Shown: positions 7,785 through 17,801 of the stretch, piece after piece
Position numbering within the stretch: position 1 is the first letter of the stretch
How the letters are laid out: each line of letters opens with the position of its first letter
NCBI GenBank assembly: GCA_031366605.1
Contig: JANLOO010000006.1
Coordinates: forward strand, 104,646-168,645
DNA: 64,000 bases
Direction: 5' to 3'
Source of the DNA: CALMEC01 sp031366605
Lineage (GTDB): Bacteria; Actinomycetota; Thermoleophilia; Miltoncostaeales; Miltoncostaeaceae
Translations under genes and position numbers: made by a program
Notes under the pieces: model-generated
Told to the model about the DNA's origin: nothing
Seen by the model: the letters and a program-made list of their open reading frames with translations, nothing else
The model's database searches: none

Positions 7785-9557
7785 ATGATGCAATCCCGAA
7801 CCCCATTGCCACGCCCGCTGCTGACGCTCGCGATCCTTGTGTCCACGGTTGTGGGTGGAGCCGGCGTCGCGCGGGCCGAGTTCACTCAGGTCGTTCCCGG
7901 CGTCTCGTACGAGCGGCTGACGCCCCCGGGCCAGGTGTACCACGTCGTGCGTGTCACCCAGGGTCCGCTGATCGGGATCCGTCCGGTCCTGACCGGTGGC
8001 GCGCCATCACGGCGGGCGCCGCTGACCAGCGCCATGCACGACCGTCTGGGCAACGGCGCGGTCATCGGCGTCAACGGCGACTACTTCAACCTGAACAACG
8101 CATATCCGAGCGGGCTGATGATGACCGGCGGCGAGATCGTGAGCGAACCCGAGCCGACGCGGTCCGCATTGGCCTTCGCAGCGTCCGGCGGGCTCAGCAG
8201 CGCCAAGGTCGCTCTCGCGGGAACCTGGCTCGTCGCCGACCCGACGGTGGCGACGCCATTCGCGGAGCGCGCGTTTCTGGGCGTCAACAGGCCGGCAGAA
8301 AAAGTCAACGAGACCGTCGTCTACACGCCCTCGTACGGTGATCTCACCCCGACCGGCGATCGGGTTGACGCCATCATCACCATGGACGACCCGGCAGGGC
8401 CTGCGGTCAATCGCCCGTTGACGGGCGTCGTGCATTCGGTGCATCCCGGCGGCGGGACCGGAATCGAACCGGGACACCTGGTGATCTCGGGTGTGGGCGA
8501 CGCGGGCAACAACGTCCTGACGGATTTGGTCCAAGGCCGTCGCGTCACGATCACGTTCAAGATCGACGGCCTCCCCGCGGACACCATCGCGGCAATCGGT
8601 GGAGGGCCGGCACTCGTGCAGAACGGCGTCGCGCTCAGCAGCGTCACAGAGGGCTTCAACCCAGGCCAGATCAACCCCCGGACCTCGCGTACCGCGGTCG
8701 GCCAGGCGGCTGACGGCACCGTGCTTCTGGTCACCGCCGAGGGGCCGTTCCAGGGGAGTCGTGGCATCTCGATGGTCGAGCAGGCGCAGCTGATGGCGTC
8801 GCTCGGCGCGCAGACCGCGGTGGGGATGGATGGCGGCGGCAGTGCGGCGATGGCCCTGCGTGACAGCTTGCTGGTGCCGTGGGCATCGGAGCGCGCGATC
8901 ACCGACGCCGTCGTGGTCACATACGCGGGCGTGCAGTTGACACAGCCGGCACCGGTGCTGTCGCCCAACGGTGACGGCGTCGATGACCAAACCCGCACAA
9001 CGGTCAGGGCGGCAGACGTCGGAGACGTCCGCGTTGCGCTGGCCCGTCCGAACGGGCGCACGATCAAGAACCTCTACAGCGGCTCGCTTGGACCCGCGGG
9101 CCGCAAGCTCAACCTCACTGCCCGCACGTTCACGGTACCCGACGGTCGGTACCGCATCATCGCGCGGTTCACGGCGGGGGACGGATCAGGCAAGACTTCA
9201 CACAGCCAGGATGTGACGATCGACCGGACGCTCGGGTTTCTGCGTGTCTCGAAGGTCGGCAATGACCCTGCCGTCAACGTGCGTGTCGCGTTCCGCCTGG
9301 CCAAGGCAACCCGGGCGACCACGATCGTCAAGGACGCCAACGGCAGGGCGATCAAGGCGATTTTCAAGAACCGGCGGCTCGGAGCCGGCAACTGGGCCGC
9401 GCTTTGGGATATGAAGTCCCACGGCAAGCGTGTCAAGCCCGGCTTCTACATGGTGATCGTCAGTGCCAAGACAGCGTTCGGTCGCCCGACCCTGACCGCA
9501 CGTGTGCGTGTCACAAAACTCAAGAAGCCGACGCCGCCCGCTGCCCCCGCCGCTTGA
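7785..9557 (+). CDS. Secreted phosphodiester glycosidase (NAGPA domain) family protein
   Basis: A 590-residue exported protein. Residues 1-31 are a signal peptide ending in a cleavable ARA. Residues 60-385 form a NAGPA-type domain with NGDYFNLNNAYPSG, IGGGPALVQNG, NPRTSRTAVGQ and the C-terminal GMDGGGSAAMAL. The last 200 residues are Ig-like, with a FlgD-type repeat (SPNGDGVDDQTRTTVR, then GNWAALWDMKSHGKRVKPG). The family hydrolyses phosphodiester-linked sugars, and bacterial members act on envelope or exopolysaccharide glycans. The ATG at 7785 is followed by a second ATG. Its 3' end overlaps the convergent DedA gene by 38 bases. Confidence 0.88.
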   Translation: MMQSRTPLPRPLLTLAILVSTVVGGAGVARAEFTQVVPGVSYERLTPPGQVYHVVRVTQGPLIGIRPVLTGGAPSRRAPLTSAMHDRLGNGAVIGVNGDYFNLNNAYPSGLMMTGGEIVSEPEPTRSALAFAASGGLSSAKVALAGTWLVADPTVATPFAERAFLGVNRPAEKVNETVVYTPSYGDLTPTGDRVDAIITMDDPAGPAVNRPLTGVVHSVHPGGGTGIEPGHLVISGVGDAGNNVLTDLVQGRRVTITFKIDGLPADTIAAIGGGPALVQNGVALSSVTEGFNPGQINPRTSRTAVGQAADGTVLLVTAEGPFQGSRGISMVEQAQLMASLGAQTAVGMDGGGSAAMALRDSLLVPWASERAITDAVVVTYAGVQLTQPAPVLSPNGDGVDDQTRTTVRAADVGDVRVALARPNGRTIKNLYSGSLGPAGRKLNLTARTFTVPDGRYRIIARFTAGDGSGKTSHSQDVTIDRTLGFLRVSKVGNDPAVNVRVAFRLAKATRATTIVKDANGRAIKAIFKNRRLGAGNWAALWDMKSHGKRVKPGFYMVIVSAKTAFGRPTLTARVRVTKLKKPTPPAAPAA

Positions 9558-10140
9558 GTAACCACCACACCAGCCCGCCGATCGCGAGCGCGATCACCGC
9601 GTAGTCGACGTAGTGGAGCTGCTTCTGCAGCCGCTCCCAGTCCGCACCCGCGGCCTTGCCGATCAAAGCGAGCGCCGTGACCCAGGGCACACAGCCGATG
9701 AACGTCAGGATCGTGAACCGCCAGAACGGCATGCGCGCGATACCGGCCGGAAGCGAGATGAACGTCCGGATGATCGGCAGACACCGCGAGACGAGGACGG
9801 CCCAGGACCCCCACCGGGCGAACCAACGGTCGGCGACGTCGAGCCGCTTCTCGGTGATGTGCAGCCAGTGGAATCGCAACGCCCACTCGCGTCCCTTGGC
9901 GTACCCCACCCAGTAGGCGATCCACGAACCGACGACGTTCGCCAACACCCCGGCCGCGATGATCCCGAACAGGCTCTCCTGGCCGCGTGCCACCAGGAAC
10001 CCGCCGTACAGCATGATCGCCTCACTCGGCACCGGGATACATGCGCTCTCGAACACCATCAACACGAACACGGCGATCAGTCCGTATGAGCCGATCTGAC
10101 TCGTCGCAAAATCAACGATTGGGGCGGTGATGTCGGGCAT
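9520..10140 (-). CDS. DedA family membrane protein
   Basis: A 206-residue integral membrane protein with the DedA/VTT pattern: FESACIPVPSEAIMLYGGFL near residue 30, GSWIAYWVGYAKGRE near 71, then FARWGSWAVLVSRCLPIIRTF and LPAGIARMPFWRF. Four to five hydrophobic segments are visible, with a re-entrant-type Glu/Pro region. DedA proteins are linked to lipid-carrier (undecaprenyl phosphate) and phospholipid flipping. The substrate cannot be told from sequence. It converges with the glycosidase gene and appears to be a single-gene unit. Confidence 0.92.
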   Translation of the reverse strand: MPDITAPIVDFATSQIGSYGLIAVFVLMVFESACIPVPSEAIMLYGGFLVARGQESLFGIIAAGVLANVVGSWIAYWVGYAKGREWALRFHWLHITEKRLDVADRWFARWGSWAVLVSRCLPIIRTFISLPAGIARMPFWRFTILTFIGCVPWVTALALIGKAAGADWERLQKQLHYVDYAVIALAIGGLVWWLLKRRGQRAASAS

Positions 10141-10223
10141 CGACCGCGGAGCTTAGAGGTTCGCTCCGCTGACACGTACCCGACATGGTGCCCGGCACGC
10201 GTCAACGGACGACTCAGCCTCCG

Positions 10224-10475
10224 TCAGGACTCGTCGAGCGCCTTGATCTCGGCTTCGGCGGCGCGCATCTCGGACACGAGGCGATCGACCTCGGCGTCCA
10301 GACCGGCCTCCCCACCTTTTTGGCGCGCGACGAGGTGGCCGATCTCCTCGGCGTACCCGTTGATCTTGCGCTTCAGGACCAGTCCCTGACCCTTGTCCTT
10401 CGCCTCCGCGAGTCCCTCGTGCGCTGCGTCGGCGACCTTTTTTGCGGCGTCAACAGCTTTGTCAAGAAGCCCCAT
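10224..10475 (-). CDS. Small helical protein of unknown function
   Basis: An 83-residue, highly charged, almost wholly helical protein starting MGLLDKAVDAAKKVADAAHE. No membrane segment or metal site is visible; the C-terminal half reads as a short coiled coil (EVDRLVSEMRAAEAEIKALD). The start is well supported by GAGGAGGG six bases upstream, and a TAGACT -10-like box lies about 30 bases upstream. Abundant small proteins of this kind exist in actinobacteria, but I cannot name the family. Confidence 0.65.
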   Translation of the reverse strand: MGLLDKAVDAAKKVADAAHEGLAEAKDKGQGLVLKRKINGYAEEIGHLVARQKGGEAGLDAEVDRLVSEMRAAEAEIKALDES

Positions 10476-10514
10476 GGAACCCTCCTCGTACGGACAGTGG
10501 TTCGAGTCTATCCC

Positions 10515-10928
10515 TCACGGACGTTCGCGGCTCCATACGAGTGCGGCGAGCACGACCGCGACCAGCGACGAGGCGAGTCCGACCCAAGCGCCCACCTTGA
10601 GGCTGCCCGGACCCTCGGTTCCGTCGACCGCATGGAACACCGCCCATGCACACACCAGCGTCGCGGCGAGCGCGCCTCCGCCGAGTGTCGCGAACCGCGT
10701 CGGCACCGGGTAGTTGAGTGCATCGGCGGCGTAGATGCCGCCGGCGATGATCGCCAAGACCAGTGCAATCCACCACGAGTTGGGTCCGGTCCCTGACGAC
10801 GCCACATCGCCGAGCGGTGTGCTCACTCCCACCCAATCGAGCGGCAGGCTGATGATGAACACGATCATCGCGACCGTGACTCCGAGCATCTTCTGTTCGC
10901 GGGCCATGCCACGCGCGGGTTGCATCAT
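10515..10928 (-). CDS. Small four-helix membrane protein
   Basis: A 137-residue protein starting MMQPARGMAREQKM, with about four hydrophobic helices (around residues 14-32, 49-67, 77-98 and 113-132) and a short Arg-rich tail. There are no catalytic motifs. It follows the 78-residue gene by 7 bases and has AGGGG before the start, so it is the last gene of a three-gene unit with the GYD-domain gene. Function unknown. A longer upstream frame exists but lacks any support. Confidence 0.65.
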   Translation of the reverse strand: MMQPARGMAREQKMLGVTVAMIVFIISLPLDWVGVSTPLGDVASSGTGPNSWWIALVLAIIAGGIYAADALNYPVPTRFATLGGGALAATLVCAWAVFHAVDGTEGPGSLKVGAWVGLASSLVAVVLAALVWSRERP

Positions 10929-10935
10929 TGTCCCC

Positions 10936-11172
10936 TCATGCGCGCGGCTCGGTCGTCTCGAGACGGAGCGCATCCTCGACGTTGCCGGCGGATGGGTCTT
11001 GATGACATGGCGCAGCCATGAACGGCGCGACCGGATCGCCGAGCGTCGCGCGCAGACGCAACAGACGTTCCGCTGCGGCTCGCCGCAGCGGAGCAACGGG
11101 CGGCGCCAGTGCCGCTCCCAGCAGGCCTCCTGCGATGAGCCACCGGCCCCGCCGCCTGTTGGGCGTCCTCAA
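10936..11172 (-). CDS. Small membrane-anchored hypothetical protein
   Basis: A 78-residue frame with an Arg-rich N terminus and one hydrophobic helix (WLIAGGLLGAALAPPVAPL), then a charged tail. The start would be a TTG one base after the TAA of the GYD-domain gene (TAAGTTG), which suggests translational coupling. It fills the space between two better-supported genes of the same strand almost exactly. There is no recognisable family, and the TTG start keeps the confidence moderate. Confidence 0.5.
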   Translation of the reverse strand: MRTPNRRRGRWLIAGGLLGAALAPPVAPLRRAAAERLLRLRATLGDPVAPFMAAPCHQDPSAGNVEDALRLETTEPRA

Positions 11173-11173
11173 C

Positions 11174-11458
11174 TTACTTGAGGAGCGCGAGGAACTCGTC
11201 GACCGGAATGGCCGTCAACGTCTGGAAATGGGCCGTACCGCGCGATGCGAGCTCGACCGACACGCGCGCGATGACCTTCTCGTCCGGCGCCTCGACGATG
11301 TTGACGAAGTCGTAGGGACCGAGCACGGCCCACTGGGAGACGACCTTCGCACCCATCGCTTCGATCTCGGAGTTGACCTCTTTGAGGCGCGCCGGGTTGG
11401 CCTTGAGCGTTCCGGCACCGTGCGGACTCAGCGTGCTGAGGAGGATGTAGGTCGGCAT
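11174..11458 (-). CDS. GYD-domain protein
   Basis: A 94-residue small alpha/beta (ferredoxin-like) protein with the GYD signature in the form VLGPYDFVNIVEAPD, preceded by MGAKVVSQWAV. The start MPTYILLSTL has AAGGAG seven bases upstream. GYD-domain proteins are widespread in actinobacteria, often near nitrogen or transport genes, but no biochemical role is established. It is the first gene of a short unit, and a TAGTCT -10-like box lies in the 71-base divergent spacer. Confidence 0.85.
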   Translation of the reverse strand: MPTYILLSTLSPHGAGTLKANPARLKEVNSEIEAMGAKVVSQWAVLGPYDFVNIVEAPDEKVIARVSVELASRGTAHFQTLTAIPVDEFLALLK

Positions 11459-11529
11459 CGTGCTCCTTGGGCGAGGCGAGGATTCGCCGGGGCCGAGACT
11501 ACCACGGCGTCCCGGTACGATAGGGAACG

Positions 11530-11973
11530 ATGCAGCACCGTTTCCGACCACTTGCGAGCCCGGCGGGCCCCGCCGTCATCGGCGTCGTGTCCGGGCTTTT
11601 GCTGGCCGTCGCGGTGTTCCTGCCGTGGTATTCGACCAACCTGGGCGCCCCGGCGTCACCTCAGAGCGCGAGTGGCTGGGCTTGGACCGCCGTCGCCAAG
11701 GGCGTATTGGTCCTGGGCATCGTGTGGGCCCTGGCATCGGCGCTGCTCCTGGCCGACCACCTCGACACGTACCGCATCGACTCGCGGACGGCAGAGGCCC
11801 TCGGCTGGCTCGTCGCCGGCGCTGCGCTCCTGGCGGCCGGGCTGGTGGCGTTCCGTCTGTTTCAACCGCCCGAGCCCGCGGACTTCCTGACCCGCGACTT
11901 CGGCCTGTTCGTCAGCCTCGTCGCGGCCGCCCTCGGCGTGGCGGCCGGGTTCGCCCAAGCCGCGCGCCGATGA
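11530..11973 (+). CDS. Four-helix membrane protein
   Basis: A 147-residue integral membrane protein with hydrophobic segments near residues 15-33, 52-74, 88-108 and 124-143. The loop after helix 1 contains PWYSTNL, common in small actinobacterial membrane proteins of unknown function. TACGAT ends 8 bases before the ATG and AGGGA overlaps that gap, so the transcript is very short-leadered or leaderless. The stop codon is directly followed by what looks like the end of an IS30-type element, so its original downstream context has been lost. Confidence 0.75.
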   Translation: MQHRFRPLASPAGPAVIGVVSGLLLAVAVFLPWYSTNLGAPASPQSASGWAWTAVAKGVLVLGIVWALASALLLADHLDTYRIDSRTAEALGWLVAGAALLAAGLVAFRLFQPPEPADFLTRDFGLFVSLVAAALGVAAGFAQAARR

Positions 11974-12361
11974 CCCGGTAAAGGTTTTTGGCGGTTTCAA
12001 GGGGTGAGCGCAACGGCCTGTCGCGTACTTCTCGGATGGTGTCATGTAGTCGCGGGTCTTGCGGGGTCGGTTGTTGAGGCTGTGTTGGATGTTGTTGCAG
12101 ACTGCTCGGTGGTGACCGTGGAGAGGTCGGTTCTTTTCGGAAGGTACTGGCGAGTAGACCGTTGGTGTTCTCGTTCGAGCCTCGCTGCCACGGGGAGTGC
12201 GGGTCGCAGAAGTAGATCGGGATCCCCGTCGCGATCATGAACGCGGCGTGGCAAGCCATCATCTCTACTCCCTGGTCCCAAGTGATGCTCCTGCGCAGCT
12301 CGTCAGGCAACGTCATGATGGTGCGGCGCATCACCCGTTCGACGTTGACGGCGGACCGTTT
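11974..12361 (-). pseudogene. IS30-family transposase, 3' remnant with frameshifts
   Basis: Only the C-terminal third of an IS30-type DDE transposase remains. One frame gives LPDELRRSITWDQGVEM and YFCDPHSPWQRGSNENTNG, which hold the second Asp region and the catalytic Glu. A single-base loss just after NENTNGLL shifts the frame (RQYLPKRTDLSTVT), and a second shift is needed to reach LNNRPRKTRDYMTPSEKYA. The 5' two thirds, including the helix-turn-helix region and first catalytic Asp, are absent. GGTAAAGGTTTTTGGCGG at 11976-11993 may be the surviving terminal repeat. The gene is dead. Confidence 0.85.
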
Positions 12362-12476
12362 CGTCGTCCAAGGCGGTCCGGACCGCGGCAGACACGTATG
12401 CGCTCCGCCGGCCGACGCCGACGCGCTGATCGATCTCAGCCTCCAACGCATCTTCGCGCGTGATGTGTACGCGCAT
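12362..12476 (-). pseudogene. Ribbon-helix-helix antitoxin gene, 5' fragment
   Basis: From an ATG at 12476 the frame encodes MRVHITREDALEAEIDQRVG and then RRSAYVSAAVRTALDDE, a typical RHH DNA-binding N terminus of type II antitoxins. Similarity stops abruptly where the IS30-type sequence begins, so the C-terminal toxin-binding part and any toxin gene are lost. The remaining frame continues into transposase sequence read out of frame. This marks the breakpoint of an insertion followed by deletion. Confidence 0.65.
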
Positions 12477-12518
12477 GGCCACTCGATGACACACGATTTC
12501 GCCCGGGCCGGTCAGGTG

Positions 12519-14447
12519 TCAGCGAGCGTGCTCGATGCTGACCAACCTGTCGCCGAGACCCTTGACGCCAACGTCGTTTCCGCGCCCACCGGCGAGAAGG
12601 TCGGCTCCGGTCCCGCCGAACAGGCGGTCCCGTCCCGCCTCGCCGAAAAGCCGATCCTTTCCTGGACCCCCGCGAAGCTCGTCGGCGCCAGCTCCGCCGT
12701 AGAGGGTGTCGTCTCCCGGACCGCCGCCGATCTGGTCGCTCCGGCCGGCGCCCATGAGGACGTCCTTGCCGGAGCCGCCATCGATCGTGTCACCGAGCGC
12801 TCCACCGTCGATGAAGTCGTTGCCCCCTCGGCCACACAGCACGTGCGGGCCGGCACCTCTGGGAAAGGTGTGGAAGTTGTCTGCCCCGTCGGTTCCAAGC
12901 ACGGTGCATCGACGGCCGTTGAAGGCCCGGGTGTTCGACGGCAGGATCGTCACTGGACCTGTACGTGCCGACGCGACAATACCCGTGCCGTAGCTCGCCA
13001 CGGTCGCGCCCGCCGACGCCCGCATCTCTGCTTTCGCCGCGACCGCGCCGACGGCAATCGCCTCCCCTGCAATCCGGATGCTTCTCGAGTCCCCCGGAAG
13101 CGTCGGCCCGGTCCACTGACAAAACACGGTGTTCTCGCTGGAGCTGCGCCTCAGTGTGCACACCCCACCTGACCCGGAATCCGCCCGGACGACACGTACT
13201 CGCTGCTCGAGCAAGACAAGGAGGGAAAGGTTCTGCGCGGCCCCGATGCCGACGCTCTTGGCCGTTGCGACGTAGGTGATCGTGTCGCCGACACGCGATC
13301 CGACTGTCGGGCCGGTGAAACCGGTCAGCTGAGCGTTGCCGGCACACTCTGCACCAGCGATGCCCAGTGACCAGATTCCCACCGTACCGCCGCCGGGAAG
13401 CTGTCCGGCATCGGTCGCCGACAACGTCCACGTCCCAACGGGATCCTCACCGATGAAGGCCCCGAACGACTCTTCAGGCGCGAACGACGACGGCAAGAAC
13501 GCTTGTGTGAAGTCGATGTCCGTGATCGGATCCGGCGTCCCAAACCCCGTGAACGGCCCCGTTGGAAGACTCCACGTGCGACTTCTCGGTGCGAGATATA
13601 CGAGACCGCCGTTGCGGCTGGTCAGTGTGACCGTCGTGCCCGTCGCAGACTGCAGCGTGATCGTCAGGTCACCGAGACCGGTGTAGCTGAAGACTCCGAA
13701 GCTGACGCTCAGCGACCGCACCCGGCGAAGGCGGCCGATCACCGTCAGCGGACTTGTCACCGTGCCGCCGTCGGGGATGACAAGCGTCGGCCCATAGCTG
13801 GTCCCTTTACCACTCGCTGGGAAGGATTCGTCGGTCGCGATCGCAAGCGACCACGAATCGATCACTCCGAGATCGGAGACGACGCTGTCGCCGACCGTGA
13901 GCGTCCAGACGCCGTTGGGATCGTCACCGATGAATGCCGCCAAAGCCTCCTGCGGGACCAGCGGAGTTGCGACGGACCCCGCGACGTAGTTGTGATCGGT
14001 GACGAGTCCATTGTTGGTCGCCGCAGTCGATGCTCCGTCGGGGTCTGCGTCGTCATCCCAGGTCGTCCCATTGAACGCGTTGCCGGCACCGACACCGTTG
14101 AACACGGACAGCTCGATCTTCTTGCCGGCCGGCGAGGTCAGGGTGATCGCCAGATCCCCTGGATCAGCGTGCGGGATCGTCGTGAGCACATCGACGTCGG
14201 AGATCTTGCCGGTCAGCGCAGCGACGTTGATCGTCGACGTCGCGATGCCGGGAGTGTTCGCGTCGATGGCATCGGGGATCGCAACGTCCGTCGCGTTCGA
14301 GAACGAGGTCGCTTGGCTTGGCACGCAGTTGAACTGCGGCGGCGGGACCACAGCTGAGGCGACCGGGCTGACGAGAAGCGGCACGCAGACAGCGACGGCG
14401 ACGAGGCCGACACGCGCCCCGGCAAGCACCCGCCGACGAATACCCAC
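12519..14447 (-). CDS. Secreted P-domain and RTX-repeat protein
   Basis: A 642-residue exported protein. Residues 1-32 are a signal peptide. Two P/Homo B-type beta-sandwich domains follow, about residues 45-205 and 210-365 (each ends with an EALAAFIGDDPNGVWTLTV- or EESFGAFIGEDPVGTWTLS-type strand). A DUF11-like repeat spans about 375-480, and a cluster of nonapeptide RTX repeats about 540-635 (GGSGKDVLMGAG, GGPGDDTLYGGAG). RTX repeats bind calcium and fold outside the cell. P-domains usually flank proteases, but no protease domain is present here, so it is more likely a surface or adhesive protein. GTG start with GGGGGGAA upstream. Confidence 0.8.
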   Translation of the reverse strand: MGIRRRVLAGARVGLVAVAVCVPLLVSPVASAVVPPPQFNCVPSQATSFSNATDVAIPDAIDANTPGIATSTINVAALTGKISDVDVLTTIPHADPGDLAITLTSPAGKKIELSVFNGVGAGNAFNGTTWDDDADPDGASTAATNNGLVTDHNYVAGSVATPLVPQEALAAFIGDDPNGVWTLTVGDSVVSDLGVIDSWSLAIATDESFPASGKGTSYGPTLVIPDGGTVTSPLTVIGRLRRVRSLSVSFGVFSYTGLGDLTITLQSATGTTVTLTSRNGGLVYLAPRSRTWSLPTGPFTGFGTPDPITDIDFTQAFLPSSFAPEESFGAFIGEDPVGTWTLSATDAGQLPGGGTVGIWSLGIAGAECAGNAQLTGFTGPTVGSRVGDTITYVATAKSVGIGAAQNLSLLVLLEQRVRVVRADSGSGGVCTLRRSSSENTVFCQWTGPTLPGDSRSIRIAGEAIAVGAVAAKAEMRASAGATVASYGTGIVASARTGPVTILPSNTRAFNGRRCTVLGTDGADNFHTFPRGAGPHVLCGRGGNDFIDGGALGDTIDGGSGKDVLMGAGRSDQIGGGPGDDTLYGGAGADELRGGPGKDRLFGEAGRDRLFGGTGADLLAGGRGNDVGVKGLGDRLVSIEHAR

Positions 14448-14480
14448 CCGATTCCCCCCGGACTCGCAATTGACAAGACC

Positions 14481-14509
14481 AACCTAGAGAAACGTTACAT
14501 ACCTTACAA
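14481..14509 (-). promoter_or_regulatory. Promoter of the P-domain/RTX gene
   Basis: On the minus strand TTGTAA is followed after 17 bases by TAGGTT, about 30 bases before the GTG start. The spacing is ideal and both boxes fit a housekeeping-type promoter. The surrounding DNA is unusually AT-rich for this window. Confidence 0.55.
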
Positions 14510-14529
14510 GCCGGATGAGGTTCGTCTCA

Positions 14530-17127
<2,598 letters not shown>

Positions 17128-17135
17128 GGTTTCCG

Positions 17136-17549
17136 TTACCTCATTCGAATGATCGGTTGAACGATCCGCGCCGGCGGTCCGCCACGGCGGATGTGGACGA
17201 GTTCGGTGCTGAGCGAACGCCGCATCCGCTCGAGTTCCTGCATCGCCAGAGCCGCTTGCCTGATCATCTCGGCCTCGAGCGCCCGCACCTGTGAGATCGC
17301 CTGGTCGAGCGCACGCTCCATCTCCATGACCCGTTCGATGCCGGTCAAGTTGAGGCCGGTCTCCGACATCTGCTGCACCCGCCGCAGCCGCGCGACGTCC
17401 GCCTGGCTGTACAACCGCGTCCCGCCGGGTGACCGCGACGGGGCCACCAACCCGCGCCGCTCGTACATCCGCAGCGTCTGCGGATGCATCCCGGCGAGCT
17501 CAGCCGCGATCCCGATCATGTAAACCGGCCGGGTATCAGGCGTCGGCAT
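17136..17549 (-). CDS. hspR: MerR-family heat-shock repressor HspR
   Basis: A 137-residue MerR-type regulator with a winged-helix N terminus (MIGIAAELAGMHPQTLRMYE, then RSPGGTRLYSQADVARLRR), a linker helix and a coiled-coil tail. HspR represses dnaK and clpB operons by binding HAIR inverted repeats, with DnaK as co-repressor. The order dnaK-grpE-dnaJ-hspR, followed here by clpB, supports the name. A 252-base spacer separates it from dnaJ, so it may have its own promoter. A strong hairpin ends directly at its ATG and appears to cover the ribosome-binding region. Confidence 0.93.
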   Translation of the reverse strand: MPTPDTRPVYMIGIAAELAGMHPQTLRMYERRGLVAPSRSPGGTRLYSQADVARLRRVQQMSETGLNLTGIERVMEMERALDQAISQVRALEAEMIRQAALAMQELERMRRSLSTELVHIRRGGPPARIVQPIIRMR

Positions 17550-17582
17550 CGCCCCACCCCCAACGCTCGACGAAGTGGGGCG
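17550..17582 (-). promoter_or_regulatory. Hairpin over the hspR ribosome-binding region
   Basis: In the transcript CGCCCCAC (complement of 17575-17582) can pair perfectly with GTGGGGCG (complement of 17550-17557), which touches the ATG. The only Shine-Dalgarno-like purine run (GGGGGTGGGG) is inside the 3' arm. The loop is 17 bases. This would hold hspR translation down unless opened. There is no U tract, so it is not a standard terminator. Confidence 0.5.
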
Positions 17583-17583
17583 C

Positions 17584-17620
17584 GCGCCAATCGACGCATG
17601 GGCCCGGCGTCAATTGACGC
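17584..17620. repeat. Paired intergenic palindrome, copy 3
   Basis: GCGCCAATCGACGC (17584-17597) and the perfect GCGTCAATTGACGC (17607-17620) have centres 23 bp apart. The flank is GTC/GAC rather than GCC/GGC, so the arms covary while the AATT core is kept. It lies between hspR and dnaJ. Confidence 0.7.
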
Positions 17621-17644
17621 ACGACGTGCCGACGCGTGCTGGAT

Positions 17645-17656
17645 GCGCCGCGGCGC
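17645..17656. repeat. Perfect 12-base palindrome
   Basis: GCGCCGCGGCGC lies between the two paired palindromes of the hspR-dnaJ spacer. It has a GC core and does not belong to the AATT-core family. Role unknown. Confidence 0.4.
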
Positions 17657-17706
17657 CCGTACAAAAGCTCCTCTGGCCAGGAAGAACGCTGGTTGCGAGG
17701 CTGACG

Positions 17707-17753
17707 CGCCAATTGGCGTTGACGGGTGCCGCCAATTGGCAGATACCGGTATC
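17707..17753. repeat. Paired intergenic palindrome, copy 4, with adjacent palindrome
   Basis: CGCCAATTGGCG (17707-17718) and GCCAATTGGC (17731-17740) have centres 23 bp apart. Two bases on, GATACCGGTATC (17742-17753) is another perfect 12-base palindrome. The whole 17550-17801 spacer is dense in dyads, and no clear promoter or HAIR site was found there. Confidence 0.7.
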
Positions 17754-17801
17754 GCCACCTCTCGGGGCTCACTCCGGCCCTCGGTTCAGGGTCGCACCAG
17801 C

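Noticed and set aside
12560..12820. Tandem DNA repeat in the RTX gene
   Set aside because: The repetition is at protein level (Gly-Gly-x-Gly-x-Asp); the bases diverge between copies, so it is a coding repeat rather than a separate DNA element.
12237..13172. Plus-strand open frame across the antitoxin fragment and the RTX gene end
   Set aside because: It is antisense to the RTX repeats and the transposase remnant; the residue pattern is a GC-rich shadow.
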